64,000 nucleotides of DNA from NCBI RefSeq assembly GCF_000020585.3, contig NC_011138.3:2395148-2459147 (forward strand), written 5' to 3'. The stretch comes from Alteromonas mediterranea DE. Its GTDB lineage: Bacteria; Pseudomonadota; Gammaproteobacteria; Enterobacterales; Alteromonadaceae. Each line of letters starts with the position of its first letter. Position 1 is the first letter of the stretch. Position numbers and translations under genes: made by a program. Below are positions 19,297-29,377 of the stretch, piece by piece. The notes beneath the pieces are model-generated. The model ran no database searches. It saw only the letters and a program-made list of their open reading frames with translations, and was not told where the DNA came from.

Positions 19297-20010
19297 CTAC
19301 AGCGATAAACCTAAACGCTCAGCTACTTCAATGTAGGTTTCAACAACCGAGCCTAGCCCTTGTCTGAAGCGGTCTTTGTCCATTTTTTTACGGGTTTCTT
19401 TATCCCACAAACGACAGCCATCGGGCGTGAATTCATCGCCTAATACAATGTTGCCATCTTTATCGACACCAAACTCGAGTTTATAGTCGACTAGCAACAT
19501 ACCCGCATCGTCAAACAATGCTTTTAGAACGTTGTTCACTTTAAACGTAAGCGCCTTCATTTCAGCAATTTGCTCTTGTGTTGCCCAGCCAAATGACAGA
19601 ATGTGATAGTCATTTACCATAGGGTCATGAAGCGCATCATTTTTAAGGAAAAACTCGAAAATAGGTGGGTTAAGCGCTTGGCCTTCTTCCACACCTAGTC
19701 TGCGAACCAAAGAGCCAGCAGATAAGTTCCTCACCACACACTCAACAGGGATCATGTCGAGCTTTTTAACCAGCGACTCAGTATCAGAAATCAGGGCTTC
19801 AACTTGCGTTGCAACGCCTGCTTCTTCAAGCTTTGTCATAATAAAGTGATTAAACTTGTTGTTTACTTCACCTTTGCGATCAAGCTGTTCAATTTTTTCA
19901 CCGTCGAACGCCGAAGTGTCGTTCCTAAAGTGAAGAATTAATTTATCGCTATCATCAGTGTAATAAACAGTTTTTGCTTTACCGCGGTAAAGCTCGTCGC
20001 GTTTTTCCAT
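19297..20010 (-). CDS. purC: SAICAR synthase
   Basis: PurC condenses CAIR with aspartate in purine synthesis. The 237-residue protein starts [20 protein letters not shown], with [11 protein letters not shown] and [15 protein letters not shown] following, and [23 protein letters not shown] near the C-terminus, all PurC signatures. It is the last gene of a dapA-bamC-purC block, 12 bp after bamC. Confidence 0.96.
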   Translation of the reverse strand: MEKRDELYRGKAKTVYYTDDSDKLILHFRNDTSAFDGEKIEQLDRKGEVNNKFNHFIMTKLEEAGVATQVEALISDTESLVKKLDMIPVECVVRNLSAGSLVRRLGVEEGQALNPPIFEFFLKNDALHDPMVNDYHILSFGWATQEQIAEMKALTFKVNNVLKALFDDAGMLLVDYKLEFGVDKDGNIVLGDEFTPDGCRLWDKETRKKMDKDRFRQGLGSVVETYIEVAERLGLSL

Positions 20011-20022
20011 TCTCAGTCTCAG

Positions 20023-21126
20023 TTATATATCAAGATTATCTTCTGACATGACCTCAGCGAAGGCACTGTAAAGGTCGGAAACCTGATTTGCTTCAAACGG
20101 TACACTTTCATTGTCCATGAAAGTAACAGACGTGCGATTCGCACCCGCTTTTGCAACTTTTAAGCGATAATCACCTTTTTCAAGTAATTCGCTATCGCTT
20201 GTGAATAAACCATCCCACCAACTACCTTGATCACCATTGTAAGTAACAAATAGTAGGCCGTTAGATTTATCTAAATCTTTGACGTCAAAACCAAGCTTAC
20301 GAAGAACTAAAAGCATTCTCGGCCAAGCTACGTCGTACTGCGCTTCAACGAGGTAGGCTGGGTCACCATCAGCATTAAAGCCCATTTCAGTTTGAATACC
20401 CTGGCGTATACGCGCAATTCTTCGGGTTTCCGCTAATTGAATTTGGTATTCATAATGACCGATAACTTGGTTGAGTACTTCAACCTCTTCACGGCGCTCT
20501 TCCATTGAAGATACGTCGGCAACCACATCGTTACCTAAGGTTTGCATGTAATCTTTAAGCTCTACTGTAAGAGCCGCACTGCGACCGTGAGGTTTTACGT
20601 CCAAGCTGAACTCGAAGCGCCTGCCAATTTCACTTTCTTCATCAGCAAAGCTATACCAAGGGCCATCGATTTCTTTAGTGATAACCATCCAGTCGGTTAC
20701 CAATACTTTGTCTTCTGGACTGAAGCTATCTACACCAATACCCTGCTCGTCTAAATAGCTTAGAAGGGAATTCCAAATCGCCTGACTTAGCGGTTGACTG
20801 TCGTCAACTTGGTCAAACCAAATCGTGGCGGAGCTTTTACCCTCTTCAACATGTGACCCGGTCACAAGCGGGAGAACCAACGCAGGCGAGCGGACCATAA
20901 GCGATTTGCCAACCAAGTTTTTGTCCGCTTCTTGACCTAGATCAGGTACTGCAAATTCCCGTGAGAAGGTTGGCGCATCTAGTTCAGAGGGTACTTCTAG
21001 CGTTTTGTGTTCTTTAGTTTTTAAGTACTCGTAGCTACCCGACGCGGTCTTTCTATCTATTTGGCTTGAACAACCTGCAAGTGCAACCATCGCTACTGAA
21101 CTTGCTATAGCCAGCGTTCTTTTCAT
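20023..21126 (-). CDS. bamC: Outer membrane assembly lipoprotein BamC
   Basis: BamC is a lipoprotein of the BAM complex that inserts outer-membrane proteins. The 367-residue protein has a lipoprotein signal (MKRTLAIASSVAMVALAGC, lipid cysteine 19). After it come the BamC N-terminal region and two helix-grip domains (about 110-210 and 225-345). It lies 12 bp after dapA and 12 bp before purC. The dapA-bamC pairing is the same as in E. coli. Confidence 0.92.
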   Translation of the reverse strand: MKRTLAIASSVAMVALAGCSSQIDRKTASGSYEYLKTKEHKTLEVPSELDAPTFSREFAVPDLGQEADKNLVGKSLMVRSPALVLPLVTGSHVEEGKSSATIWFDQVDDSQPLSQAIWNSLLSYLDEQGIGVDSFSPEDKVLVTDWMVITKEIDGPWYSFADEESEIGRRFEFSLDVKPHGRSAALTVELKDYMQTLGNDVVADVSSMEERREEVEVLNQVIGHYEYQIQLAETRRIARIRQGIQTEMGFNADGDPAYLVEAQYDVAWPRMLLVLRKLGFDVKDLDKSNGLLFVTYNGDQGSWWDGLFTSDSELLEKGDYRLKVAKAGANRTSVTFMDNESVPFEANQVSDLYSAFAEVMSEDNLDI

Positions 21127-21138
21127 CTGTGTTCCTTA

Positions 21139-22022
21139 TTAACCAGAAATCAATGCGTATTTTTTTAGTAGTTCTTCGATACGTTTTTGGCTTGATAGTT
21201 CCGGTAAAACCATAGGTAATCGCATAACAGCGCTTTCCATCATGCCCATTTTATATAATGCCCACTTTGGCATTACTGGATTTGGCTCTATAAATAGTTC
21301 GTCGTGAAGCAGCTTAATAGACGCATCAATGTCACGACACTTATCAAATTCTTTGTTCAGTGCAGTTTCGCACATCTGTGCAATCGCTTTAGGCACGATA
21401 TTGGCGGTTACAGAGATAACGCCATGTCCGCCTTCGCACATAAATTCACAGCTGGTGCCATCATCACCACTAAGAATTACAAAGTCTTCTGGAACAAGGG
21501 GCTGTGTTGCTTTTAATCGCGCAATATCGCCGGTGGCGTCTTTAAGACCAACTATATTCTTATGTGTGGCAAGCTCTGCTACAGTTTCAGGTAACATGTC
21601 TGCAACTGTACGCCCAGGCACATTGTAAAGAATAACCGGAAGGTCGCTGGCATCTGCAATTGCGTTAAAGTGCGCAACCATACCAGCTTGTTGAGGCTTG
21701 TTATAATAAGGCACCACGCTTAAAAAGCCGTCGATACCCGTTGAGCCGAGTTGCTCAGTAAGAAAATGGCCTCTGCAGTAGAGTTTGCTCCGCTGCCTGC
21801 TATCACCGGGATCGCGCCCGATGCCATAGCTACTGTTTCTTTGACCACGTTAATGTGCTCATCAAACGGTAGGGTTGCTGACTCACCAGTAGTTCCAACC
21901 GACACTATACCGTGGGTGCCCTGCTCTACATGAAACTTCACAAGTTTCTCTAAAGACTTGTAATCAATATCGCCGTTTTCGAACATCGGCGTGACGAGTG
22001 CTACGTAACTACCAGTAAACAT
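21139..22022 (-). CDS. dapA: 4-hydroxy-tetrahydrodipicolinate synthase, one-base frameshift
   Basis: DapA condenses pyruvate and aspartate semialdehyde, the first committed step to lysine and diaminopimelate. The N-terminal part (21720-22022) has [21 protein letters not shown] and the [10 protein letters not shown] loop. The C-terminal part (from about 21717) has [18 protein letters not shown] with the catalytic Tyr, and GLKDATGD with the Schiff-base Lys. The frame breaks near 21759, where AGTTAAG appears as AGTAAG, one T short. Adding one base restores an open frame of normal length (about 294 residues). It is essential in most bacteria, so a sequence error is likely. It heads the dapA-bamC-purC block. 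Confidence 0.93.
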
Positions 22023-22200
22023 AATCTCTCCGCAAAATGTGAGCGCACATGGTAAATATGTCAGTGCTTAAACACAAGTAATAGCGCATGTAAAATGACA
22101 AGAATTTGACAATATCTTATTCAAAGGCAAGAAAAAGGCGCTGACTTTAAAAAAAACTCTGTGCTAACATCCCGACATCGTTACCATTGAAGTGAAGTAG

Positions 22201-22764
22201 ATGCCGAAACACCAACTTATCGTGACCATACTAGGTACAGACAACAGTGGCATATTGAGCGAAATTGCCACCACGGTATCTGAAGCCCAGTGCAATATTC
22301 TTGATAGTAGGCAAGCCATCTATGGCAAGGAGTTTTCTTTGACCATGATCATTGAAGGTACGCAAAGCGCTATAACAAAGGCAGAGTGCATTTTACCCGC
22401 TTTGTTTCAACGTCTAGATTTATTATCCATGATGAAACGCACGAGCCATCATGAAAAGCAAAATCTTGCCCACCTTTTTAATGTCGAATTCAGTGGCGAA
22501 GACGCCGCTGGGTTGATTAAAGCGGTAACGGGCTTTTTTGCAGAGCGGCAAGCTATGTTAAGTGCATTCAGGCAGCGTACGTATAAAGATAAAGCCACGG
22601 GCAAAGACAACATGCAGTGTAAATTCGTTGTTTCGCTTCCGCCGAATGAAAATGTAGATGACTTAGAATCTGATCTAATGGCCCTGTTCACTTCGTTAAA
22701 TGTGACAGGTAAAGTACAAGACACACAAAAAAAGGATCCCAATGAAAACGTTACAAGCTGGTGA
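22201..22764 (+). CDS. gcvR: Glycine cleavage system regulator GcvR
   Basis: GcvR binds and antagonises GcvA to control glycine cleavage genes. The 187-residue protein has two ACT domains, the first starting HQLIVTILGTDNSGILSEIATTV and the second near LAHLFNVEFSGEDAAGLIKAVTGFF. It diverges from dapA and overlaps the start of bcp, the same gcvR-bcp order as in E. coli. Confidence 0.88.
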   Translation: MPKHQLIVTILGTDNSGILSEIATTVSEAQCNILDSRQAIYGKEFSLTMIIEGTQSAITKAECILPALFQRLDLLSMMKRTSHHEKQNLAHLFNVEFSGEDAAGLIKAVTGFFAERQAMLSAFRQRTYKDKATGKDNMQCKFVVSLPPNENVDDLESDLMALFTSLNVTGKVQDTQKKDPNENVTSW

Positions 22765-23206
22765 TAAAGCGCCGCAATTCTCATTGCAGAACCAAGATGA
22801 TCAAACCGTATCGCTCTCAGACTACGCAGGTAAAAAAGTCCTCGTTTATTTTTACCCTAAAGCAATGACGCCCGGCTGTACTGTTCAGGCACAAGGTTTG
22901 CGCGATGTAAACGATGAACTAAAAGAGAAAAACGTAGTTGTATTAGGTATCAGCCCCGATGCGGTAAAGCGTTTGCCGAAGTTCATTGAGAAAGAAAACC
23001 TCAACTTCACCTTGCTGTCAGATGAAGACCACGCGGTGGCGGATGCATTTGGCGTGTGGGGGCCTAAGAAGTTTATGGGCAAAGAGTACGACGGCATTCA
23101 TCGCCTCACTTTTCTTATCGACGAAAACGGCGTTGTTGAGCATGTGTTTAATAAGTTTAAAACCAAAGAACATCACACGGTTGTGTTGGACTATTTGAAC
23201 AGCTAA
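22742..23206 (+). CDS. bcp: Thiol peroxidase, Bcp/PrxQ type
   Basis: Bcp reduces hydroperoxides using thioredoxin. The 154-residue protein has the peroxiredoxin fold with YPKAMTPGCTVQAQGLRD, where the Cys is peroxidatic. The resolving-cysteine position found in some homologs appears as Gln in CTVQAQ, so it may be a one-Cys form. FGVWGPKKFMGKEYDGIHR follows. The start overlaps the gcvR end by 23 bp, indicating co-transcription. Confidence 0.93.
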   Translation: MKTLQAGDKAPQFSLQNQDDQTVSLSDYAGKKVLVYFYPKAMTPGCTVQAQGLRDVNDELKEKNVVVLGISPDAVKRLPKFIEKENLNFTLLSDEDHAVADAFGVWGPKKFMGKEYDGIHRLTFLIDENGVVEHVFNKFKTKEHHTVVLDYLNS

Positions 23207-23243
23207 TACTGCATTTCAATTTTAAATTGAATCGTTAAATATC

Positions 23244-23283
23244 AAAAGCCCCGAAAAGGTAAACTTTCCGGGGCTTTTCTTTT
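23244..23283. terminator. Terminator between bcp and perM
   Basis: AAAAGCCCCG (23244-23253) pairs with CGGGGCTTTT (23269-23278) and is followed by a T-rich run. It serves bcp and, on the other strand, the convergent perM gene. Confidence 0.85.
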
Positions 23284-23360
23284 AGGGTCTTTGAAGTCAT
23301 AACGACTATTGTGCTACCACAACCCAGCGCAGTTACACGGCTAGTTCATCAGTAAGTCGT

Positions 23361-24434
23361 TTATTTCGCTTCTTCTGGGATTACCACAGGGTTGCTAGAC
23401 CACGCAGTAACCACAGCTTTTACCAAGGTTGCCAGCGGTATGGCGAAAAATACCCCCCAGAACCCCCAAAGGCCGCCAAAGACCAATACAGCAACAATGA
23501 TATAAAGTGGGTGCAAGCTTACGGCTTCAGAGAAAAGTAAAGGGACTAACAAGTTACCATCAAGGGCTTGTATAATGCCGTAAGCTATCATGAGATACCA
23601 AAACTCAGGCGATATCCCCCACTGAAACATTGCAACAACGGCAACAGGTATCGTTACCACCGCCGCGCCAATATAAGGAATAAGTACTGAAAACCCCACC
23701 AGCACGCCGAGTAAAATGGCGTAGCGTAAATCCATCAGTACAAATGTTACGCAACTCACCACACCAACGATAATAATCTCAATAACCTTACCGCGAATAT
23801 AGTTCGCAATTTGAGAATTCATTTCATGCCCTACCTGGGTAATAAGACGACGCTCTTTAGGCAAAAGACGGGAGATGCCGTCTAAAAAAAACAGCTTATC
23901 TTTTAACATAAAGAACACCATTAACGGTACCAGAATGACATATACAAGTAGCGCTGCTAGATTTGCAATGTTACTAAATGAGGCAGAAATCAGGGTTTCA
24001 CCCACTTCAACAAGCTTCTCGTTAATCCCTTCCATCATTTGATGTATTTGAGATACCTGCACATAGTCTGGGTACTTGTCTGGCAGCGTTAAAATCCACT
24101 CTTGGGCCTTTTGCCAGATAAGCGGGGTTTCCTGAATGAGGTTAACGCTTTGCTTTGAAATTATGGGTACCAAACCCACAAGCGTTAGAATTGTGATAGT
24201 GATAAAGCCAACCATGACAATACCACAGGCTATCGTTCTCCCAAGCCCAACATTAACCAAGCGACACACCGGCCAATCGAGTAGATACGCAATGACCGCA
24301 GCTACAAGCACTGGCATGATTAATTCGCCCCACAGTAAAAGCACTGCGGTAGTCAGAAGAATAAGAATAAGCAGCATTGCTGCATCAGGATCGGAAAATT
24401 TGCGTCGGTACCATCGACCAAAAACGCTAAACAT
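23361..24434 (-). CDS. perM: AI-2E family inner-membrane permease (PerM-like)
   Basis: This 357-residue protein has about eight membrane helices in the AI-2E arrangement. Two helices near the N-terminus (LLILILLTTAVLLLWGEL) are followed by a hydrophilic loop and a C-terminal bundle with the family segments YIRGKVIEIIIVGVV and IPYIGAAVVTIPVAVVA. Function in this family is poorly defined. It is divergent from bepA, as perM is from bepA in E. coli, which supports the symbol. Confidence 0.82.
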   Translation of the reverse strand: MFSVFGRWYRRKFSDPDAAMLLILILLTTAVLLLWGELIMPVLVAAVIAYLLDWPVCRLVNVGLGRTIACGIVMVGFITITILTLVGLVPIISKQSVNLIQETPLIWQKAQEWILTLPDKYPDYVQVSQIHQMMEGINEKLVEVGETLISASFSNIANLAALLVYVILVPLMVFFMLKDKLFFLDGISRLLPKERRLITQVGHEMNSQIANYIRGKVIEIIIVGVVSCVTFVLMDLRYAILLGVLVGFSVLIPYIGAAVVTIPVAVVAMFQWGISPEFWYLMIAYGIIQALDGNLLVPLLFSEAVSLHPLYIIVAVLVFGGLWGFWGVFFAIPLATLVKAVVTAWSSNPVVIPEEAK

Positions 24435-24763
24435 AAAAACGCCCAGAAATTACTAAGAATAGGACACGCATCATAGTTGATAGCGCTAGCAATTAGCAAT
24501 AAGTAGCACTTAAGAATCTTTGAAAATCAAACTGGTATGATGTTTTTACAGTATATTAAGTGACAGATTGTTTTCTTATCATTAGTTGATTTACGCTACG
24601 GTAAGTGAGTTTGTAGCAAAAAGCGTAGTATATGTGCATCGACTTCGGCATTATATCCATTCGAAACGCACACACATAAGAAAAAAATAAAATTTGAAAC
24701 TGTTTAGCAACTTAGCGCTCTAAGCGTTATGCATTATTAAACATGTACAACGATTGTAGGTTC

Positions 24764-26227
24764 ATGAGAAAAAAGTTTTCAGCATCTTTAGTTGCCCTCT
24801 CCTTCGTGCTCACTTCGAGTATTACAGCTGTAGCGCAAGATGCCAATTACAGTAATAAAAACGCATTGCCTGAAATTGGTGTGGTTGCCTCAGATGCAAT
24901 ATCGCTAGACAAGGAAATGATTGTCGGTGATGCGGTTATGCGCCAAATGCGCGGTCAAAGCCCCGTTATTTCCGATCCCGTGCTTGACGAATATCTGCAG
25001 GACGTCGGTAATCGTCTTGTGGTTCATGCCGATAATGCAAAGTTTCCCTTTGAATTCTTTTGGGTGAATAACGATGCCATTAATGCCTTCGCTTTTTTCG
25101 GCGGTCATATTGGTGTTCACACGGGGCTTATGCGCCGAGCTGAGAATGAAAGTGAATTAGCTTCAGTACTGGCTCACGAAATCTCTCACGTGACCCAGCG
25201 TCACATTGCCAGGCGCATGCAGGCGCAGCAGCGCTCGTCTCCCTTGGCATTAGCTTCACTCATTGGCGGCGTACTTATTGCTATGGCCAACCCTGAAGCG
25301 GGTATCGCGGCTATGCAAGCAGGGTCTGCTGCATCCGCTCAGCTACAAATAGACTATACCCGCTCTAACGAACAAGAAGCCGACCGCATTGGTATAGCTA
25401 TGTTGGCGCGCGCAGGTTTTGATCCCAACGCCGCAGCGTCTTTTTTCTCAACCATGGCAGAAGAGTATCGCATGGTTTCACGTCCGCCAGCGCGCTTATT
25501 AACTCACCCATTAACAGAAAGTCGTATCGCAGATGCGAGAAACCGTGCCGGCGATTATCCGCGCCGTTATTTGCCCATTAATAAACAGTTTGAGCTTGCT
25601 AAGGCGCGCATAAAAGCGCGTTATTCCTTTGAGCCTGACTACGCAGTGGAATACTATGAGGCAGCAGTCGAACAAAATGTTCAGCGCAGTAAAGAAGCGT
25701 CGCTTTATGGATTGGCACTGGCGTATATGCGCGATGATAAAACTGAAAAAGCAAAAAAAATCATGGACGAACTTATTGCAGGTGACAGCAGCAACCTCTT
25801 TTATCTTGATGCAATGACAGACATTCATATTTCGCTTGGCGAGCCACTTAAAGCGGTTAACTTGCTCAAACCACATGTTACGCATAACCCAAGAAATCAA
25901 GTTTTAGCACTTAACCAAGCGAATGCCTACATCAGTGCTCAAAATTACGATGAAGCGATTTCGCTGTTAAAAGACTTTTTACTGGTTAATAAGGATTATC
26001 AAATTGCTCATCAGTTAATGAGTGAGGCATATCAAAAATCGAAGCGCTTTTCACAAATGCATCAAAGCAAAGCGGAAGTCTATGCGCTTTATGGCGCCTA
26101 CAACCGCGCCGTAGATGAGTTACAGTATGCCTACAACTTCGCCGGCGATGATCATTTAATAAAGCAAAGAATTAGAGCAAGAATAAAGCAATTTAGAGAT
26201 CAAGAAGAACGGCTAGAACGCCTGTAG
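24764..26227 (+). CDS. bepA: Periplasmic M48 metalloprotease / chaperone BepA
   Basis: BepA degrades or refolds stalled outer-membrane proteins such as LptD. The protein has a signal peptide (MRKKFSASLVALSFVLTSS), zinc motif HEISH at residues 138-142, the downstream Glu region EQEADRIG, and C-terminal TPR repeats (about 300-480). About 487 residues matches E. coli BepA. I chose the ATG at 24764 because the signal peptide begins there. A 330-bp gene-free region with no obvious site lies upstream, separating it from perM. Confidence 0.92.
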   Translation: MRKKFSASLVALSFVLTSSITAVAQDANYSNKNALPEIGVVASDAISLDKEMIVGDAVMRQMRGQSPVISDPVLDEYLQDVGNRLVVHADNAKFPFEFFWVNNDAINAFAFFGGHIGVHTGLMRRAENESELASVLAHEISHVTQRHIARRMQAQQRSSPLALASLIGGVLIAMANPEAGIAAMQAGSAASAQLQIDYTRSNEQEADRIGIAMLARAGFDPNAAASFFSTMAEEYRMVSRPPARLLTHPLTESRIADARNRAGDYPRRYLPINKQFELAKARIKARYSFEPDYAVEYYEAAVEQNVQRSKEASLYGLALAYMRDDKTEKAKKIMDELIAGDSSNLFYLDAMTDIHISLGEPLKAVNLLKPHVTHNPRNQVLALNQANAYISAQNYDEAISLLKDFLLVNKDYQIAHQLMSEAYQKSKRFSQMHQSKAEVYALYGAYNRAVDELQYAYNFAGDDHLIKQRIRARIKQFRDQEERLERL

Positions 26228-26242
26228 AATGCTTTCTTTTAT

Positions 26243-26749
26243 TTACTCGCGCCTTAAAGCTTGAAGGCGCTGAGTTAAATGCGCAGCGGTTAATTCACCC
26301 ATTATAGTGTCAACGACCTTCCCCTCTGGCCCTATAATAAAAGTGGCCGGCAAATAGGGCGGTTTCTCCATAGGAAGCGCCGTACTCTGTGAACTCACTA
26401 TAACCGGAATGGTAATATTATATTTTTCTGTCATCTCTTTTAGCTCAGAGAGTGTTTTCAGGTCGTAGTTAACAGCGAAGAGCTTAGTATTGCTTGGCAG
26501 TGATGCATTAAATTTAGCAAGTTCCGGCATTTCTCGTAAACACGGTGCGCACCAAGGAGCGAAATAGTTTACTACAACCCACTGGCCTTTTAGTGTGCTC
26601 CAGCTATATGTTCGCCCTTCTAAGGTTTCAAAATCATGCTGAAGGTGCTGATACGTAAAAATCCCGCCCATGGCCGCCGTCACTAATAACAGCAGAGTTA
26701 AAAGCGGCTTTAGTTTGTTTGTATTGGCCTTTGCTTTTAATAACCCCAT
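26243..26749 (-). CDS. TlpA-like membrane-anchored thioredoxin-fold protein
   Basis: The 168-residue protein has one N-terminal membrane anchor (PLLTLLLLVTAAMGGIFTY) and a periplasmic thioredoxin fold with the active-site motif WCAPC in NYFAPWCAPCLREMPELAKF. It probably reduces or exchanges disulfides outside the cytoplasm. Its partner is not evident from the context. The gene converges on bepA, with 15 bp between the stops. Confidence 0.87.
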   Translation of the reverse strand: MGLLKAKANTNKLKPLLTLLLLVTAAMGGIFTYQHLQHDFETLEGRTYSWSTLKGQWVVVNYFAPWCAPCLREMPELAKFNASLPSNTKLFAVNYDLKTLSELKEMTEKYNITIPVIVSSQSTALPMEKPPYLPATFIIGPEGKVVDTIMGELTAAHLTQRLQALRRE

Positions 26750-27007
26750 TGCGTTCCTCTATATTTGCGCTCTAGCACTGCATTGTGTAACAGCGTAATT
26801 TAATCATTTCACACACATTTCATATGCCACTTTGCTTACTCTAAGCTAATTTAGTGCGACGGGAAACCGCGATTTCATATGGATTGAATTACATTAAACA
26901 TTAGTTATTGGCCAATTTTCTGGCAGTTATCGGTAAACTGCTTGATATTAGAAACCAAAAACGCAATAGTTCGCGCCAATTGAAAAAACTATGCAATGAG
27001 GTCGCTT

Positions 27008-27361
27008 ATGACAGACATTACTATAATTCACAATCCTCGCTGTTCTAAAAGCAGACAGACACTAGCGCTGCTAGAAGAAAAAGGGTTATCGCCCGTGGTT
27101 GTTCAGTATCTAAAAGAGCCTCTCAACGCCTCAGCGCTTAAAGACATATTTAAAAAACTTAACGTTGAATCGGTTAGAGAGATGATGCGTACAAAGGAAA
27201 ACGAATATAAAGACGCCAATTTAGGCGACGAAACACTGTCTGATGACGACCTGTTTAACGCGATGGAAGCAACGCCAAAGCTCATCGAACGCCCTATCGT
27301 TATAAAAGGTGATAGTGCGCGAATTGGGCGCCCACCTGAATCGGTGTTGGAAATACTATAG
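27008..27361 (+). CDS. arsC: Arsenate reductase, glutaredoxin-coupled type
   Basis: The 117-residue protein begins MTDITIIHNPRCSKSRQTL, with the single catalytic Cys12 of the ArsC/YfgD family, and has VREMMRTKENEYKDANL and LIERPIVIKGDSARIGRPPE in the expected order. Family members reduce arsenate, but the chromosomal copy beside bepA may have another thiol-redox role. I chose 27008 over 26996 because a GAGG site lies six bases before it. The stop overlaps the wrbA start by one base. Confidence 0.88.
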   Translation: MTDITIIHNPRCSKSRQTLALLEEKGLSPVVVQYLKEPLNASALKDIFKKLNVESVREMMRTKENEYKDANLGDETLSDDDLFNAMEATPKLIERPIVIKGDSARIGRPPESVLEIL

Positions 27362-27963
27362 TGCAACCTGTTCTCGTACTCTATTACAGCCGCCACGGAA
27401 GCACCAAGCGCTTAGCCGATGCTATTGCGCAAGGGGTTTCATCTCAAAATGTACCGGTGATCGTGCGCACGGTGAAAAGTATTAGCGAAACAGACGGCGA
27501 AGCTTCGCCTGACAACGCCTCAGCAGAGGTACCCGTGGTGACCGCTCAGGAATTAGAGCAATGCAGTGGTTTAGCATTAGGCAGCCCTACTCGCTTTGGC
27601 AATATGGCCGCGTCCGTTAAACACTTTTTAGATTCTACGAGCAGTCAATGGCTTAAAGGCGTGTTAATTAACAAGCCAGCCTGTGTGTTTACATCCTCGT
27701 CATCGATGCACGGTGGTCAGGAGTCGACGCTACTCTCGATGATGCTACCGCTTATGCATCACGGCATGATTATATGCGGATTGCCCTACAGCGAACCTGA
27801 ATTGCACAATACGATGACGGGAGGCAGCCCCTATGGGGTAACTCACGTTGCGCATCATAGCCATGCTTCGCCAGAGCAACTCAGTGATGATGAAAGAGCG
27901 CTCTGTTTTGCCCAAGGTAAACGGTTAGCTAGATTGGCTGAAAAGCTAAAAGAAGAACGTTAA
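27361..27963 (+). CDS. wrbA: NAD(P)H:quinone oxidoreductase, WrbA type
   Basis: This 200-residue flavodoxin-fold protein carries the FMN phosphate loop YYSRHGSTKRLADAIAQGV and GSPTRFGNMAASVKHFLD, which are WrbA signatures, with a short C-terminal tail. WrbA two-electron-reduces quinones. The start codon is GTG, one base overlapping the arsC stop, so the genes are translationally coupled. Confidence 0.87.
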   Translation: MQPVLVLYYSRHGSTKRLADAIAQGVSSQNVPVIVRTVKSISETDGEASPDNASAEVPVVTAQELEQCSGLALGSPTRFGNMAASVKHFLDSTSSQWLKGVLINKPACVFTSSSSMHGGQESTLLSMMLPLMHHGMIICGLPYSEPELHNTMTGGSPYGVTHVAHHSHASPEQLSDDERALCFAQGKRLARLAEKLKEER

Positions 27964-28055
27964 CGCTGTCACGTACAACGCTGAAAAAGACGCTTTGGAA
28001 AAACGCAAACACTTACGTTTTACATTTAAAAACACGATCTCATCGGAGAATTAAT

Positions 28056-28478
28056 ATGTCATCAGATACGCGCTTTTTTCGCTATCTCGCACTTCTTAGC
28101 CACACAGGGCTAATTATTTGGATAACATTATGGCAATTTACCTTTACTAAAGCACATACGTATTCGCCGATTTTTATTGCCCTGTTTTATATTTTACCTT
28201 TATTGCTACCCTATTGGGGCATACTCAAGGGCAAGCCTTACACCCACGCCTGGGCGAATTTCGTTGTCTTGTTCTATCTCATTCATGGTTGCACCGTAGC
28301 GTACGCCGTGCCGGCTGAACGTTGGTACGCCGTGGTTGAAATCATTTTATGTACGGGAATGTTCGTAGGTTGCAGTGCCTTTGCAAGGAAGCGAGGTCGG
28401 GAATTAGGGTTGGGCTTGAAAAAGCTAAAAGAAGAAATGAAAGAAGAAAAGGCCCGTTTCGAGCAAAATCAGCAGTAA
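28056..28478 (+). CDS. DUF2069 membrane protein
   Basis: The 140-residue protein has about four membrane helices (GLIIWITLWQFTF, PIFIALFYILPLLLPYWGIL, WANFVVLFYLIHGCTVAYA, VVEIILCTGMFVGCSAFA) and a charged C-terminal tail. The pattern matches DUF2069, a family without known function. It follows wrbA by about 90 bp. The 155 bp after it, before the convergent hda, show no gene. Confidence 0.78.
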   Translation: MSSDTRFFRYLALLSHTGLIIWITLWQFTFTKAHTYSPIFIALFYILPLLLPYWGILKGKPYTHAWANFVVLFYLIHGCTVAYAVPAERWYAVVEIILCTGMFVGCSAFARKRGRELGLGLKKLKEEMKEEKARFEQNQQ

Positions 28479-28633
28479 AAAGCCTGCAGTAATAAGTAAC
28501 ATACCAAGAAAAAAACTTTTATTAAAAGGTGACAAGGGCACGTCGCTAGCCCAAGCGTTTAGCCATTTTTGTGACGATAGCGTTAGTTGCAATATGTATA
28601 TGTGGAGGCGTTGGCTCTAGCGACGGCGTTTTC

Positions 28634-29371
28634 TTAACCTAAGTTAAGTTCACGTTTTACCATGGCTACTGATAGTCTCTTTTGCTCTTGCAGCGAACGT
28701 GCATCTAACCTTGCAAGTAGCGACATCAAGCTTTTCAAGTCTCGTTCGCTATGGTGTAAGAGAAACTGTAAGGCTTGGTTTGAAAGGGTTAACCCGCGCT
28801 CTTCAGCACGCAGCCGCACGGCTTCTTCACGCCCACCATCATCTAATTGATTTACATGGTAAATCACACCCCACGCTAATCGCGAGCGCAAGTCAGGCAA
28901 CGTAAACGCCGGGTTCGATGGCCCAAGGTGACTGGTGCAAATGATCAACGCGCGCTTGGTCTCAATAACACGGTTAAAAAGGTCAAATAACGCTTCTTCC
29001 CACTGCACATTGCCTGCAATGGCGTGGATATTGTCCAACGCTATCAGTGAAAGGTTTTCAAGGCCTTCGAAAATGTCTAACGACCACGCCTGGTAGTCGT
29101 TTAAATTAAGATACAGGTGGCTTACAGACTTACCCGCCAATTGATGACAAGTAGCAAATAATAAGTGGCTCTTACCAATTGCGCTATTGCCTAGCAAAGT
29201 AACAAGGGGAAGCTGTAGTGAAGACAACGGCCCCAATGCGGGGGCCTCTCGCCAATATGGCAACGCTTCTGCAATTTGCCTGAGAATTGATACGACTTCT
29301 TCATTACCCTTATTTACGAAACTATCGAAGTTTTCGTCTACGGGTAACGTTATAGGCAAAGGCAGTTGCAT
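28634..29371 (-). CDS. hda: DnaA regulatory inactivator Hda
   Basis: Hda, bound to the sliding clamp, stimulates ATP hydrolysis by DnaA to stop re-initiation. The 245-residue protein begins MQLPLPITL; QLPLPI is the clamp-binding motif. It has an AAA+ P-loop (GNSAIGKSHLL) and the arginine-finger region LPDLRSRLAWG. It lies 6 bp after the DUF2066 gene on the same strand. Confidence 0.93.
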   Translation of the reverse strand: MQLPLPITLPVDENFDSFVNKGNEEVVSILRQIAEALPYWREAPALGPLSSLQLPLVTLLGNSAIGKSHLLFATCHQLAGKSVSHLYLNLNDYQAWSLDIFEGLENLSLIALDNIHAIAGNVQWEEALFDLFNRVIETKRALIICTSHLGPSNPAFTLPDLRSRLAWGVIYHVNQLDDGGREEAVRLRAEERGLTLSNQALQFLLHHSERDLKSLMSLLARLDARSLQEQKRLSVAMVKRELNLG

Positions 29372-29377
29372 GTTAAA

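Noticed and set aside
24435..24763. Small gene or riboswitch in the perM-bepA gap
   Set aside because: AT-rich, no open frame above a few dozen codons with a ribosome site, and no conserved structure I recognise.
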